This document shows positions 8,752 to 17,962 of a stretch of 64,000 nucleotides of DNA, piece after piece. The first letter of the stretch is position 1, and each line of letters opens with the position of its first letter. The notes beneath the pieces are model-generated. The model had not been told where the DNA came from. It saw only the letters and a program-made list of their open reading frames with translations, and did no database searches. Position numbers and translations under genes: made by a program. The stretch is from Halogeometricum rufum (lineage in GTDB: Archaea > Halobacteriota > Halobacteria > Halobacteriales > Haloferacaceae): assembly GCF_900112175.1 (NCBI RefSeq), contig NZ_FOYT01000001.1, positions 744,001 through 808,000 of the forward strand. The letters are read 5' to 3'.

Positions 8752-9501
8752 ATGTCGCCCGCGGCCGTCTCCGCCGACGTGACACGAACTGCCGTCGTCG
8801 TCGGCGCGTCGTCCGGTATCGGCCGCGCCCTCGCCCGCGAACTCGCCGAGGGAGGGTACGAAGTCGGACTCGCGGCCCGACGCCTGTCGGAACTCGAATC
8901 GCTCGGCGACTCCCTCCCCACGAAGTCCTTCGTCGCGCGGATGGACGTGTCGAACCCCGACGAGGCCCGCGACCGGATGGACCGCCTCGCCGACGCGATG
9001 GGGGGCGTCGACCTCGTCGTCCTCTCGGCGGGCGTCGGCTTCGAGAACCGGGAGTTGGCGTGGGACCCCGAACGCGACACCGTGGACGTGAACGCCCGCG
9101 GGTTCGTCGCCCTCGCGACGTGGGCGATGGGTCACTTCGAGTCGCGCGGCGCGGGCCACCTCGTCGGCATCTCCTCGGTCGCGGAGTTCTTCGGGAACTC
9201 CGTCGCGCCCGCGTACAACGCCTCGAAGGCGTTCGTCTCGCGCTACCTCGACGGTCTGCGCGCCCGCGCCGCCGCCGCGGACGCGGACGTGACCGTGACC
9301 GACGTGATTCCAGGGTTCGTCGACACGGAGATGGCGATGGGCGAGACGTTCTGGATGGCGTCGCCCGAGACGGCGGCCGCGCAGATCCACGCGGCGATTC
9401 GCGCCGGCCGGAGTCGCGTCTACGTCACCCGGCGGTGGCGACTCGTCGCCCTCCTCGTGCGTCTCCTCCCCGAGTTCGTGACTCGCCGCGCGTTCGACTG
9501 A
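8752..9501 (+). CDS. Short-chain dehydrogenase/reductase (SDR)
   Basis: 249 residues with the classical SDR arrangement: cofactor-binding GASSGIG at residues 18-24, LSAGVG near 92-96, the catalytic serine in ISS at 141-142 and YNASK with Y155 and K159. The C-terminal ~40 residues are basic and hydrophobic (RRWRLVALLVRLLPEFV), suggesting attachment to the membrane surface, as in some lipid-active SDRs. NAD(P)-dependent oxidoreductase; the substrate is unknown. No operon partner is evident. Confidence 0.9.
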   Translation: MSPAAVSADVTRTAVVVGASSGIGRALARELAEGGYEVGLAARRLSELESLGDSLPTKSFVARMDVSNPDEARDRMDRLADAMGGVDLVVLSAGVGFENRELAWDPERDTVDVNARGFVALATWAMGHFESRGAGHLVGISSVAEFFGNSVAPAYNASKAFVSRYLDGLRARAAAADADVTVTDVIPGFVDTEMAMGETFWMASPETAAAQIHAAIRAGRSRVYVTRRWRLVALLVRLLPEFVTRRAFD

Positions 9502-9538
9502 CGAAACCGCTTTCCGCGGTTCCGCCGTACCCCGTCAC

Positions 9539-10366
9539 ATGACCGACGACGGCGCGCGCGGCCCGCTTGCCGACCGGGAGTGGCGACTGATACGCGAGGA
9601 GGCCAGAGACGGCCCGATGCAGATGGCGCTCGACGAGATTGCCGCCGAGACGGCCGCGGCCGGCGGCCCGCGAACGGTGCGGGTCTACCGTTGGGAACCC
9701 AGCACGCTCTCGTTGGGCTACCACCAGGACCCCGAGACGGTCGACTGGGACCACTGCGAACGCGAGGGCGTCACCGTCACCCGTCGGCAGACCGGCGGCG
9801 GCGGCATCTACCACGACTACGACGGCGACGTCTCCTACTCCATCGTCGCGCCGAAGGACGAACTGCCCGGCGACCTGATGGAGAGCTACCACCTGCTGTG
9901 CGCGCCGATTCTCGACGCGTTCGACCGCCTCGGCGTCGACGCCGACTACGTGTCGGAGTCGGTGCCGGAGATATGGCACCCGGCGTGTTACCTGCGGGAA
10001 CTCCACCCGGCGCACGACGTGGTGGCCGGGGGGAAGAAGGTGAGCGGCAACGCCCAGTACCGCCGGCACGACGCCGTCGTCCAGCACGGCTCTCTCACGT
10101 ACGTCGTGAAGGCCGCGGCGCACCTCGACGTGTTCGCGGGCCACGACGTGACGCCCGAGGAGTTCGAGTCCCGCGTCGGCGGCATCGCAGCGTTCGCGGA
10201 CGTGACGCGCGAGGAGGCGGTCGCGGCGGTCGAGTCCGCCCTCGCCGACTGGGCCGACGCGACGGTCGGCGAGTGGACGGACGACGAACTGTCCCGCGCG
10301 CGCGAACGCGCCGCGGAGAAGTACGCCGCCGACGACTGGGTCCGCCGGGACCCCCGGGAGCGCTAG
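9539..10366 (+). CDS. lplA: Lipoate-protein ligase A / octanoyltransferase family protein
   Basis: 275 residues of the BPL/LplA fold. The adenylate/lipoyl pocket is recognisable as RRQTGGGGIYHD and the catalytic-lysine segment as GGKKVSGNAQYRR. Members attach lipoate (or octanoate) to 2-oxoacid dehydrogenase E2 subunits and glycine cleavage H protein. A C-terminal ~60-residue helical domain is present, but whether this enzyme acts alone as a ligase or as a LipM/LipL-like transferase cannot be told. Its last four bases overlap the convergent redoxin gene. Confidence 0.85.
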   Translation: MTDDGARGPLADREWRLIREEARDGPMQMALDEIAAETAAAGGPRTVRVYRWEPSTLSLGYHQDPETVDWDHCEREGVTVTRRQTGGGGIYHDYDGDVSYSIVAPKDELPGDLMESYHLLCAPILDAFDRLGVDADYVSESVPEIWHPACYLRELHPAHDVVAGGKKVSGNAQYRRHDAVVQHGSLTYVVKAAAHLDVFAGHDVTPEEFESRVGGIAAFADVTREEAVAAVESALADWADATVGEWTDDELSRARERAAEKYAADDWVRRDPRER

Positions 10367-10893
10367 AACCCGAACGTCTCCGTCTCCGCGAGACCCAACT
10401 CGTCGACGATGGCCTCGTGAATCTCGCCGACCGGCGGCGTGTCGCGCGTCGGGTCCAGCCAGTGGTTTCCGACCCACTTGTACCGAACCGTCATCTCCCC
10501 GTCGACGAGGAAGCATGACCGCCGCGCGCGGGTGGAGACGCGGAACGCTTCGTACCGCACGCCGAACGCGTCGGCGAGACGGAGGTCGGTGTCGGCGAAG
10601 AGCGGGAACCCGAGGTCGAACTGGCTGATGAACTTTCGGTGGAACCGCTGTCCCGACTTGCTCGCACCGACGACCCGTACGTCCTCGCCGCTTGCGAACC
10701 AGTCGAAGTCGCGGAACTCGCACCACTCGGAGATGCAGTCGGGGCTGAAGTCTGCCGTGTAAAAGTTCAGTAACACCGGTTTCTCCGCGGCGAGTTCCGA
10801 CAGCGGCACCGTCTCCGTCCGCCCGTCGGGCCGAACCAATGCCTGTCGCACGTCCGGAACCGTCTCCCCCACCGCGAGTCCCACCTCAGACAT
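10363..10893 (-). CDS. Redoxin (AhpC/TSA-like peroxiredoxin family)
   Basis: 176 residues. The N-terminal half shows a thioredoxin fold with TADFSPDCISEWCEF: the first Cys sits where the peroxidatic cysteine is expected and a second Cys follows five residues later. A further Cys lies in RARRSCFLVDG. It probably reduces peroxides or acts as a thiol-disulfide protein in the cytoplasm, as no signal peptide is seen. Convergent with lplA (four-base overlap of the stop codons) and divergent from the endonuclease IV gene. Confidence 0.8.
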   Translation of the reverse strand: MSEVGLAVGETVPDVRQALVRPDGRTETVPLSELAAEKPVLLNFYTADFSPDCISEWCEFRDFDWFASGEDVRVVGASKSGQRFHRKFISQFDLGFPLFADTDLRLADAFGVRYEAFRVSTRARRSCFLVDGEMTVRYKWVGNHWLDPTRDTPPVGEIHEAIVDELGLAETETFGF

Positions 10894-11016
10894 GCTTCTT
10901 CGGTGGCGGGGGCGCGTTAATAACGTTTCTAGCTCCCGCGGCGGTTCGACGCGGCCGCGACCAACCGGCCGTCGCCGTCCGAAGTCACTATAGGCGACTA
11001 CTCCCTGCGGTCTGTC

Positions 11017-11892
11017 ATGCGAGTCGGAGCACACGTCTCGATGTCGAGTTCGAAAGTCTCCTCGGACGAGGAGACGCCACCGCACGGAAACGTCGCCAAC
11101 GCCGTCCACAGACAGGTCGCCTTCGGCGGCAACTGCGGGCAGATATTCACCACCTCGCCGCAGGTGTGGCGGGACCCCGACATCTCCGACGACGAGGCCG
11201 AACTGTTCAGACGGGAGACGGCCGACAAACTCGACGGCCCGTGGGTCATCCACTCGTCGTACCTCGTGAACCTCTGCACGCCGAAGGACGACCTGCGGCG
11301 GAAGTCCCTGGACTCCATGCAGACGGAGGTCGACATGGCCGACACGCTCGACATCGAGTACGTCAACGTCCACCTCGGCGCGCACACCGGCGCGGGCGAA
11401 CAGCAGGGCCTCGACAACGCCGTCTCCGTCCTCGACGAACTCGATATCCCGGACGGCGTCACCGTCCTCATCGAGTCCGACGCGGGTAGCGGGACGAAGA
11501 TGGGCGACGACTTCGAACACCTCGCGTACGTCCTCGAACAGTCCGAACAGGACCTCGAAATCTGCCTCGACACCGCGCACGCGTTCGCCGCCGGCTACGA
11601 CCTGTCGACGGCGGACGCCGTCGAGGAGACGGTCGCGGAACTGGACGACGTGGTCGGCCTCGAACACCTCCGGTGCGTCCACCTGAACGACTCCAAGCAC
11701 GAGTGCGGGACGAACAAGGACGAACACGCCCTCATCGGCGAGGGACTCATCGGCGAGGAGGGGATGCGCGCGTTCGTCAACCACCCGGACCTCGCGGACG
11801 TACCCATGGTGCTGGAGACGCCCACCGAGGACGGCAAGGGCTTCGCGTGGAACATCGCCCGCGTGAAGGAACTCCGCGAAGACGAGCCCTGA
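11017..11892 (+). CDS. nfo: Endonuclease IV (AP endonuclease)
   Basis: 291 residues of the TIM-barrel AP endonuclease family, which cut abasic sites in DNA using a trinuclear zinc centre. Zinc-ligand segments can be followed along the chain: [59 protein letters not shown] with H in [10 protein letters not shown], and LETP. A CACTATAGG element about 27 bases before the ATG fits a leaderless promoter. Single gene in its own transcription unit. Confidence 0.95.
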   Translation: MRVGAHVSMSSSKVSSDEETPPHGNVANAVHRQVAFGGNCGQIFTTSPQVWRDPDISDDEAELFRRETADKLDGPWVIHSSYLVNLCTPKDDLRRKSLDSMQTEVDMADTLDIEYVNVHLGAHTGAGEQQGLDNAVSVLDELDIPDGVTVLIESDAGSGTKMGDDFEHLAYVLEQSEQDLEICLDTAHAFAAGYDLSTADAVEETVAELDDVVGLEHLRCVHLNDSKHECGTNKDEHALIGEGLIGEEGMRAFVNHPDLADVPMVLETPTEDGKGFAWNIARVKELREDEP

Positions 11893-11983
11893 ACGGGTCC
11901 GACGCGGCCGGAGCGCTCCGGTCGCCGGACGTTCGCACCGGAACGCACGAAGGTTCATACCCGGGAAGGCGCAACCTCGCCAC

Positions 11984-13528
11984 GTGACCTCCCGCGACAG
12001 TCCCGCCCGCACCCGCCGTGCGGTCCTCTCTCGCCGGTCCGCCCTCCGCGCCGGCGTCGCCGCCGGCCTCGGCCTCACCCTGCCGTCTCCCGCCGGCGCG
12101 GCCGACCCGTCCGCGACCGAATCGCCCGGAACCGAACCCCCCGGGACCGACCGCGCCGCCGTCGGCCCGACGGCGTCCGCGGAACTCACCGTCGCCACGT
12201 ACAATCTCGGCCTCGGCGCGAACCTGTTCTCGCTGTTTCTCGTGTCTTCGACCGACGAACTCGCGCGGACCGTCGGCGACCTGTACGCCGACATCGAACG
12301 GAGCGCACCCGCCGCTCGGATGGCCGCCGTCGCCGCGGAACTCGCTCGGACGCGCCCCGACGTGGTCGGCGTTCAGGAGGCCGCACTCGTCCGGACCGGC
12401 CCGCCCGACGACGGCGGTGCCGCCTCCGAACCCGACGCCGACGCCGTCGCGTTCGACTTCCTCGCGTCTCTCACGGACGCCCTCGACGACGCCGGCGCGT
12501 CCTACGAGGTGGCGCAGGTGACGACGAACGCCGACGCGGAGTTCCCCGGCGTCGTCGACGGCGACCGGACGAGCGTGCGCCTCACCGACCGCGACGCCGT
12601 CCTGGTTCGCGCGGACGCCGACGTCGAGGTGACGGACGCGTCGGCGACGGCGTTCGACGAGACCACGACCGTCCCCGCGGGCGACCGAACGCTCGACGTC
12701 GAACGCGGGTACGGCGTCGTCGCCGCGACGGCGGGCGACGCGGCGTTCACCGTCGTCAACACCCACCTCGAATCCGCCTCCGAGAGCGTCCGCGGCGCGC
12801 AGGCCGACGAACTCGCCGCGGCCCTCGCCGCCCTCGACGGCCCGACGGTCCTCCTCGGCGACCTGAACGACGGGCCGGCGTTCGGGGGCGGCGCCTACGA
12901 GACGCTCGCGGCGGACCTGACCGACGCGTGGGACGCGGCCCGCCCGGACGCCGACGGCTTCACCTGCTGTCGGGCGACGACGCTGGACGGCCCGGGGTCG
13001 ATGGACGAGCGTCTGGACCACGTCCTCGTCGACGGGTTCGCCGCGACGGACGCGCGGTTGGTCGGCGCCGACGCCGAGAGCCGTCTGACCGCCACCGTCG
13101 ACGGCGACGCGCGGGAACTGTGGCCCTCCGACCACGCCGGCGTCGTCGCCACGCTCCGGTCGACGGCGGGCGGGGAGACGGCGGCCGACTCCCGAGCGAA
13201 CGAGACCGGCACGGGCGGCGAGACGGCGGGGACGGCGACGGCGCCCGGAGAGACGACGACCGGAGCGGAGTCGGCGTCGAACGGGACGGCGAACGGCACC
13301 GGAACCGGGTCTGGCGGGGTCGGGTCGGCGAACGGGACGGCGGCCGGCGCGAACGAGTCGGCGGGTGCGGTCGACGCGAACGGCTCCGACCCGGCGGCGA
13401 CGGGGAACGGGTCGCCGCGTGCCTCCCCCGGCGAGTCGACTCCGACGGACGCCCCGGGGTTCGGCCCCCTCGCGGCCGCCGTCGGCGTCCTCGGCGGCGT
13501 CGCCGAACTCCTCCGGCGGCGCGGTTGA
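11984..13528 (+). CDS. Tat-exported endonuclease/exonuclease/phosphatase-family protein with PGF-CTERM anchor
   Basis: 514 residues. A long twin-arginine signal (SRRSALRAGVAAGLGLTLPS) is followed by an EEP (DNase I-like) catalytic domain: ATYNLGLG at its start, metal ligand Glu in VGVQEA, LGDLNDGP, and SDHAGVVATL with the catalytic Asp-His near residue 385. A ~100-residue Thr/Gly/Asn/Ala-rich linker with many N-x-T/S sites leads to PGFGPLAAAVGVLGG and a terminal RRRG, the PGF-CTERM signal processed by archaeosortase A. The enzyme should therefore sit on the cell surface and hydrolyse phosphodiesters outside the cell, such as DNA, nucleotides or phospholipid head groups. GTG start at 11984, 30 bases after the TATA-like GGTTCATACCC. 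Confidence 0.85.
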   Translation: MTSRDSPARTRRAVLSRRSALRAGVAAGLGLTLPSPAGAADPSATESPGTEPPGTDRAAVGPTASAELTVATYNLGLGANLFSLFLVSSTDELARTVGDLYADIERSAPAARMAAVAAELARTRPDVVGVQEAALVRTGPPDDGGAASEPDADAVAFDFLASLTDALDDAGASYEVAQVTTNADAEFPGVVDGDRTSVRLTDRDAVLVRADADVEVTDASATAFDETTTVPAGDRTLDVERGYGVVAATAGDAAFTVVNTHLESASESVRGAQADELAAALAALDGPTVLLGDLNDGPAFGGGAYETLAADLTDAWDAARPDADGFTCCRATTLDGPGSMDERLDHVLVDGFAATDARLVGADAESRLTATVDGDARELWPSDHAGVVATLRSTAGGETAADSRANETGTGGETAGTATAPGETTTGAESASNGTANGTGTGSGGVGSANGTAAGANESAGAVDANGSDPAATGNGSPRASPGESTPTDAPGFGPLAAAVGVLGGVAELLRRRG

Positions 13529-13573
13529 GCGCCGACCCGCGCCGCTTTTGTCCGTCGGCCGAGAACGCCGACC

Positions 13574-14377
13574 GTGCGGAAGTTCTCGCCCGAATACCTG
13601 CGGCGGACGCGCGAGGGGATGTGGGACGACTCCCGCGAGGCCCTGCAGGACCTCTCGCTGTCCGACCGGTCGCGCGTCCTCGACGTCGGGTGCGGCACCG
13701 GCGAACTGTCGGCGGTACTGGACGCGGAGTCGCCCGGTGAAGTGGTCTGTCTGGACGCCGACCCCGAACTCCTCCGCGTCGCGCGCGAGGCGACGGGCCT
13801 CCCCGTCGTCGCCGGCGACGCCACGCGTCTGCCGTTCCCGGACGACGCGTTCGACCTCGTGGTGTGTCAGGCGTTGCTGGTGAACCTGCCGGACCCGGCG
13901 GCCGCCGTCGAGTCGTTCGCGCGCGTCTCCGACGACTTGGTCGCCGCCGTCGAACCCGACAACGCCGCCGTCGGCGTCGATTCGACCGTCTCCGCGGAGG
14001 TGGCGCTAGAGCGCTCCGTCCGGGAGTCGTACATGGCGGGCGTCCGGACGGACGTGGCACTCGGCGACCGACTGCCCGACATCTTCGAGGCGGCGGGCCT
14101 GCGCGACGTGCGGACGCGCCGGTACTTCCACCGGAAGGTGACCGAACCGCCGTACGACGAACTCGAACTGGAGGACGCGGCGCGGAAAGCCAGCGGTGCG
14201 GGGTTGGCGTCGCACGAGACCGAACTCCGGCGGACGCTGTCCGACGACGAGTACGACGCGCTCTACCGCGACTGGCGCGAGATGGGCCGGTCCGTCGTCG
14301 AACAGATGCAGGAGCGTCGATACCGGCGGGCCGAAGTCGTCCCGTTCGACGTGGTCGTCGGACGGGTCACCGACTGA
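13574..14377 (+). CDS. Class I SAM-dependent methyltransferase
   Basis: 267 residues. SAM-binding motif I reads VLDVGCGTGEL (about residues 40-50), followed by the acidic end of beta 2 (CLDADPE), motif II GDATRLPFPDDAFDLV and LVNLPDP. The C-terminal third is helical and probably forms the substrate cap. The substrate is unknown; the fold resembles UbiE/Coq5- and phospholipid-type methyltransferases. GTG start, 45 bases after the preceding gene. Confidence 0.85.
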   Translation: MRKFSPEYLRRTREGMWDDSREALQDLSLSDRSRVLDVGCGTGELSAVLDAESPGEVVCLDADPELLRVAREATGLPVVAGDATRLPFPDDAFDLVVCQALLVNLPDPAAAVESFARVSDDLVAAVEPDNAAVGVDSTVSAEVALERSVRESYMAGVRTDVALGDRLPDIFEAAGLRDVRTRRYFHRKVTEPPYDELELEDAARKASGAGLASHETELRRTLSDDEYDALYRDWREMGRSVVEQMQERRYRRAEVVPFDVVVGRVTD

Positions 14378-14410
14378 CTGCCTGCGGGGACCGTCCCGCG
14401 GACAGGCCGA

Positions 14411-14626
14411 CTACCCGAGGAACAGGTCCGCGAGGTTGCCGCTGGAACTCCGTCGATACAGTTCCGAGTAGCCGCAGTTCGCGCACGTCACGACCGTGAA
14501 GCTCCGGTTCTGTACGTCGAAGAACTTCGACAGGCCGGTTCCGCTGGTCGCGATGCTGTCCATCTCCGTCTCGGTGTGACCGCACTTCGGACATCCGCGG
14601 TCACCGTCGCGGGGTTCGTGGCTCAT
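14411..14626 (-). CDS. Small zinc-ribbon nucleic-acid-binding protein
   Basis: 71 residues with two CxxC knuckles (CPKCG near residue 12 and CANCG near 48) on either side of GLSKFFDVQNRSFTVV, the arrangement of the zinc-ribbon family once named DUF2082. Binding of nucleic acid is suggested for the family but not shown here. The gene converges on the methyltransferase gene. Confidence 0.8.
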   Translation of the reverse strand: MSHEPRDGDRGCPKCGHTETEMDSIATSGTGLSKFFDVQNRSFTVVTCANCGYSELYRRSSSGNLADLFLG

Positions 14627-14752
14627 GCAGTCTCACGCTGACGCGGCGACGACGTGTAATTTTCCGGGTTAGTCACTCGAATATCGTGACAACTGGGACG
14701 GACGGGATACTCGCGGGGTAACGCTGAGGCGTCCGGGGGCCGTGGGTCGCGT

Positions 14753-14917
14753 ATGGTCACGGAAGCCGCGTTCGTCGTCGTGTTCGCCCTCCTCGCACTC
14801 GGCGCGCCGTTGGTGCTGTACGCCCTCATCGAGGACGAGACGAACGACCCCGAGACGATGGACCGCGCGACGGCAGAGCGCACCGCACAGGAGGAGGGCC
14901 GCCGCCGCCGTCGGTAG
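14753..14917 (+). CDS. Small single-pass membrane protein
   Basis: 54 codons from ATG at 14753: one hydrophobic helix (residues 6-25, AAFVVVFALLALGAPLVLYA) and a charged tail that begins acidic (IEDETNDPE) and ends RRRRR. The composition and third-position bias are those of the neighbouring genes. Proteins of this kind are common in haloarchaea and have no assigned role. No start or stop ambiguity is seen. Confidence 0.6.
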   Translation: MVTEAAFVVVFALLALGAPLVLYALIEDETNDPETMDRATAERTAQEEGRRRRR

Positions 14918-14944
14918 CGCGACTCGCCGCCGGCGCGCCCGTTC

Positions 14945-15589
14945 TCACACCACGTCGCCGCGAACCGTCGCACCCGTCTGGGAGGCGCGGTAGTCGCGGA
15001 CGGCGTCGGCCGCCACCGACGCGGACTCCTCCTCCATCCCCAGCATCTCCAACGCCTCCGGGAGCGTCGGGAAGACGAGTTCGCCCGTGCGGAGTTTCTC
15101 CAGCGCGGACTCCGAGCGCTGGCCGTCGGCGTACAGACAGACGCCGCGCGGGTCGAGAATCTGCTCGTACGCGTCCCGGTCGATAGCGCCCTTCAACCGC
15201 TGTCGGACGTTGTCCTCGAAGGAGGCGTTGCACACTTCGAGGTGGACGGGTTCCTCCTCGGGCAGGAGGTGCGCGGCCAGACACTTCTCGGGGGCGGCGT
15301 AGCCGTTCGCGTTCGCGCGGAGGTGTTCGGAGTGGGCGTCGGCCCACTCGGCGGAGACGCTCTTGCCGACGCCCTTCACGCCGTGAGACGTCCGGAACCG
15401 CTCGCCGGCCTCGGCGTCGCCGCGCATGAGGAGGTCCTTCGTGACGTACACGTCGAGTCGTTCGATGGGGTCGAGTCCGAGGGCGACGTCGCCGTACACC
15501 CACACCTCGCGGACGGGGACGGGCATCGGGTCGGACTCGACGGCGTCGAGAATCGCCTCCACTCGGTCGATGGCGCGGGCGCGTTCCAT
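14945..15589 (-). CDS. Conserved haloarchaeal protein of unknown function
   Basis: 214 residues, soluble and acidic. Notable segments are VPVREVWVYGDVALGLDPIERLDVYVTKD at the start (strand-loop-strand resembling a nucleotidyltransferase-type beta sheet, although the GS-D-x-D signature is absent) and a Cys in LEVCNASFEDN. It shares a divergent promoter region with ncsA, so co-regulation with tRNA thiolation is possible. No family name is claimed. Confidence 0.7.
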   Translation of the reverse strand: MERARAIDRVEAILDAVESDPMPVPVREVWVYGDVALGLDPIERLDVYVTKDLLMRGDAEAGERFRTSHGVKGVGKSVSAEWADAHSEHLRANANGYAAPEKCLAAHLLPEEEPVHLEVCNASFEDNVRQRLKGAIDRDAYEQILDPRGVCLYADGQRSESALEKLRTGELVFPTLPEALEMLGMEEESASVAADAVRDYRASQTGATVRGDVV

Positions 15590-15616
15590 ACCCCCGACTC
15601 CGCCTTCGGGAGACAA

Positions 15617-15664
15617 ACGGGTTTCGACAGGGCGAGCGAAGGGCGACCGAGAGACGAAACCCGT
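15617..15664. promoter_or_regulatory. Inverted repeat formed by two back-to-back core promoters
   Basis: ACGGGTTTCG (15617-15626) and CGAAACCCGT (15655-15664) are perfect inverted copies 28 bases apart. Read outward on each strand, CGAAA is a good haloarchaeal BRE and is followed by a TATA-like stretch (GTATTCG for ncsA, GTTTGTC for the gene at 15589). Each lies 25-30 bases from its ATG. The repeat is thus explained by matched divergent promoters, although a dimeric regulator site is also possible. Confidence 0.5.
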
Positions 15665-15692
15665 ATTCGTTCCGGCGGGTAAGCGTGTGGTG

Positions 15693-16661
15693 ATGGAGTG
15701 CGACAAGTGCGACCGGGACGCGGTGATGCACGCGGGGTACTCCGGGGCCCACCTCTGCGAGAACCACTTCTGCGCCTCGGTGGAGAAGCGCGTCCGCGGT
15801 CGGATTCGCAAGGACAGCCTCGTCCCGCGGGACGCGACGCCCGAGGACCCCGAACACTGGGTCATCGGCCTCTCCGGCGGGAAGGACAGCGTCGTACTCA
15901 CCCACATCCTCGACGAGACGTTCGGCAAGGACCCGCGCATCGAGATGATGGCGCTGACCATCCACGAGGGAATCGAGGGCTACCGCGACGAGAGCGTCGA
16001 CGCCTGCGTCGAACTCGCCGCGGACCTGCAGATGCGCCACGAACTCGTCACCTACGAGGAGGAGTTCGGCGTCCGCATGGACGACGTGGCGCGAGAGGAC
16101 CCCGAGAACATGGCTCCCTGCGCGTACTGCGGCGTCTTCCGGCGGGACCTGTTGGAGAACTACGCCGAGGAGTTCGGCGCGGACAAACTGCTCACGGGCC
16201 ACAACCTCGACGACGAGGCGGAGACGGCCCTGATGAACGTCCTCGAAGGCGACGTCAAGCAGATGGCCAAGCACTTCGACGCGAGTCTCGGCCCGTTCGA
16301 CGAACGCAACCCCACGGACGACTTCGTCCCGCGGGCGAAACCCCTCCGCGACATCCCCGAGAAGGAAGTCGCCCTGTACGCGCACCTGAAGGACCTCCCG
16401 GCGCACATCACGGAGTGCCCGCACGCCTCCGAGGCGTTCCGCGGCGAGATTCAGGAACTGATGCTCGACCTGGAGGACCGCCACCCCGGTACCCGCCACT
16501 CCATCATGTCGGGGTACGAGGAGGTGGCGGAGATGGCCGCCGACCGCTACCGCGGCGGCGACGACGACGTGGACCTGAACGACTGCGAACGCTGCGGGTC
16601 GAAGACGGCGCGCGACGTCTGCCGGAAGTGCCGGCTACTCGAGTCGATTCGGGCCGTCTGA
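15693..16661 (+). CDS. ncsA: tRNA 2-thiouridine synthesis protein NcsA (Ncs6/TtcA family)
   Basis: 322 residues. An N-terminal zinc ribbon (CDKCDRDAVMH.. LCENHFC, residues 3-28), the PP-loop SGGKDS at about residue 64, the CAYCG catalytic or cluster-binding pair, a GHNLDDEAET motif and a C-terminal zinc ribbon (CERCG...CRKCR). Archaeal NcsA thiolates the wobble uridine of tRNA Lys/Gln/Glu with the SAMP ubiquitin-like sulfur carriers. Its neighbour ftsZ2 is convergent, an arrangement also known from Haloferax. ATG at 15693 chosen; it directly precedes the zinc ribbon. Confidence 0.9.
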   Translation: MECDKCDRDAVMHAGYSGAHLCENHFCASVEKRVRGRIRKDSLVPRDATPEDPEHWVIGLSGGKDSVVLTHILDETFGKDPRIEMMALTIHEGIEGYRDESVDACVELAADLQMRHELVTYEEEFGVRMDDVAREDPENMAPCAYCGVFRRDLLENYAEEFGADKLLTGHNLDDEAETALMNVLEGDVKQMAKHFDASLGPFDERNPTDDFVPRAKPLRDIPEKEVALYAHLKDLPAHITECPHASEAFRGEIQELMLDLEDRHPGTRHSIMSGYEEVAEMAADRYRGGDDDVDLNDCERCGSKTARDVCRKCRLLESIRAV

Positions 16662-16693
16662 CGGCGGTGCGTTCGCCGCCGCTCGAAGACGTG

Positions 16694-16699
16694 AAAAAA
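16694..16699 (-). terminator. Oligo-T terminator after ftsZ2
   Basis: Six consecutive T on the minus strand, about 55 bases past the ftsZ2 stop, in the gap to the convergent ncsA gene. Archaeal RNA polymerase terminates at such T runs. A GC-rich hairpin (CGGCGG...CCGCCG) lies just beyond, near the ncsA stop. Confidence 0.5.
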
Positions 16700-16752
16700 G
16701 ACCGAAGTGGAGATACACGGTTCGAGGCGAGCGGAAACCGCCCGCGCTTCGT

Positions 16753-17958
16753 CTACCGGATGACGTCGAGACCGTTGTTCTTCTGTTCGGACTGGTCGCG
16801 GCCGCCGTCGGACTGCCACGACCCGTTGACCGAAGACGTGCTCTGCTGCGAACGACTCTGCCCGCTCCCGCCGGAGTCGAAGCTCGACGGCGCGCCCTCG
16901 ATGCTCTGACGCGACTTGTCCGCCTGCTTCTGCGTCGAGGGGCCGAGCACCTGTGCCGACTGGACGCCCGTCATGATGGCCATGACGCGGACTTTCCCCT
17001 TGTACTCGTCCTGGATGCGAGCGCCCCAGATGACGTTCGCGGAGGCTTCGAGCCGTTCGGTGATGTTGTTCGCGATGCCCTCGGCCTCTTTCAGCGTGAG
17101 GTCGGGGCCGCCCGTAATGTGAACGAGGCCGCCGGACGCGCCGCGGTAGTCCACGTCGAGGAGCGGGTGGTTCATCGCGTCGTTCACCACCTCCTGTGTC
17201 TTGTTCTTGTCCTGCGTCTCGCCGACGAGCATCACCGCGACGCCGCCCTGGTTCATGATGGTAGACATGTCGGCGTAGTCGAGGTTGATGAGCGACGGCT
17301 GGGTGATGGTCTCGGAGATGCCCTTCACCGTCTCCGCGATGATCTGGTCCATCACGGAGAACGCCTTCCCGATGGGGAGGTTGGGCACGTAGTCGAGCAG
17401 ACGGTTGTTGTCGAGGACGATGATGGAGTCCGCTTCGTTACGGAGTTTCTCCAGCCCTTCCTCGGCTTTCACCGTCCGCGCGCGCTCGACGTTGAACGGG
17501 GTCGAGACCATGCCGACGACGATGGCGCCCTGCTCTTTGGCTATCTTCGAGACGACGGGTGCCGCACCGGTCCCCGTCCCGCCGCCCATGCCGGCGGTGA
17601 CGAACACGAGGTCGGCGTTGCCGAGGACCTCTTTGACGGTCCCCTGCGCCATCTCGGTGGCGCGCTCGCCCATCGACGGGTCGCCACCGGCACCGAGTCC
17701 CTGCGTGAGAGACTTGCCGACCAGAATCTTCGTGTCGGCTTCGATCATCTTCAGGTGCTGTTTGTCGGTGTTGATGGCCACCGTCTCCGCACCGTCGACG
17801 CCGATGTTGTAGAGGCGGTTGACGGTGTTGTTGCCGGCGCCGCCGGCGCCGACGATGACGATTCGGGGGTTCCCGAACTCGTCCTCGTCGCCTTTCGCCT
17901 CGGCGTCGCGCTTCTCGGCCTCGTCGCGCTCCATGGCCTCTCGGACGATATCCTGCAT
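16753..17958 (-). CDS. ftsZ2: Cell division GTPase FtsZ2
   Basis: 401 residues of tubulin-type FtsZ. A charged 28-residue N-terminal tail precedes VGAGGAGNN (residues 36-44), the tubulin signature GGGTGTG is at 125-131, and the T7/synergy-loop region ([15 protein letters not shown]) supplies the acidic residues for GTP hydrolysis between subunits. The C-terminal 50 residues are a Ser/Gln/Gly-rich linker ending in GLDVIR, a short conserved tail for partner binding. It is assigned as FtsZ2, the constriction-specific paralogue, because it follows cdrS with a four-base gap, the arrangement described for haloarchaeal cdrS-ftsZ2. The ATG is preceded by one GTCTTAC motif overlapping the cdrS stop. 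Confidence 0.93.
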   Translation of the reverse strand: MQDIVREAMERDEAEKRDAEAKGDEDEFGNPRIVIVGAGGAGNNTVNRLYNIGVDGAETVAINTDKQHLKMIEADTKILVGKSLTQGLGAGGDPSMGERATEMAQGTVKEVLGNADLVFVTAGMGGGTGTGAAPVVSKIAKEQGAIVVGMVSTPFNVERARTVKAEEGLEKLRNEADSIIVLDNNRLLDYVPNLPIGKAFSVMDQIIAETVKGISETITQPSLINLDYADMSTIMNQGGVAVMLVGETQDKNKTQEVVNDAMNHPLLDVDYRGASGGLVHITGGPDLTLKEAEGIANNITERLEASANVIWGARIQDEYKGKVRVMAIMTGVQSAQVLGPSTQKQADKSRQSIEGAPSSFDSGGSGQSRSQQSTSSVNGSWQSDGGRDQSEQKNNGLDVIR

Positions 17959-17962
17959 CGTC

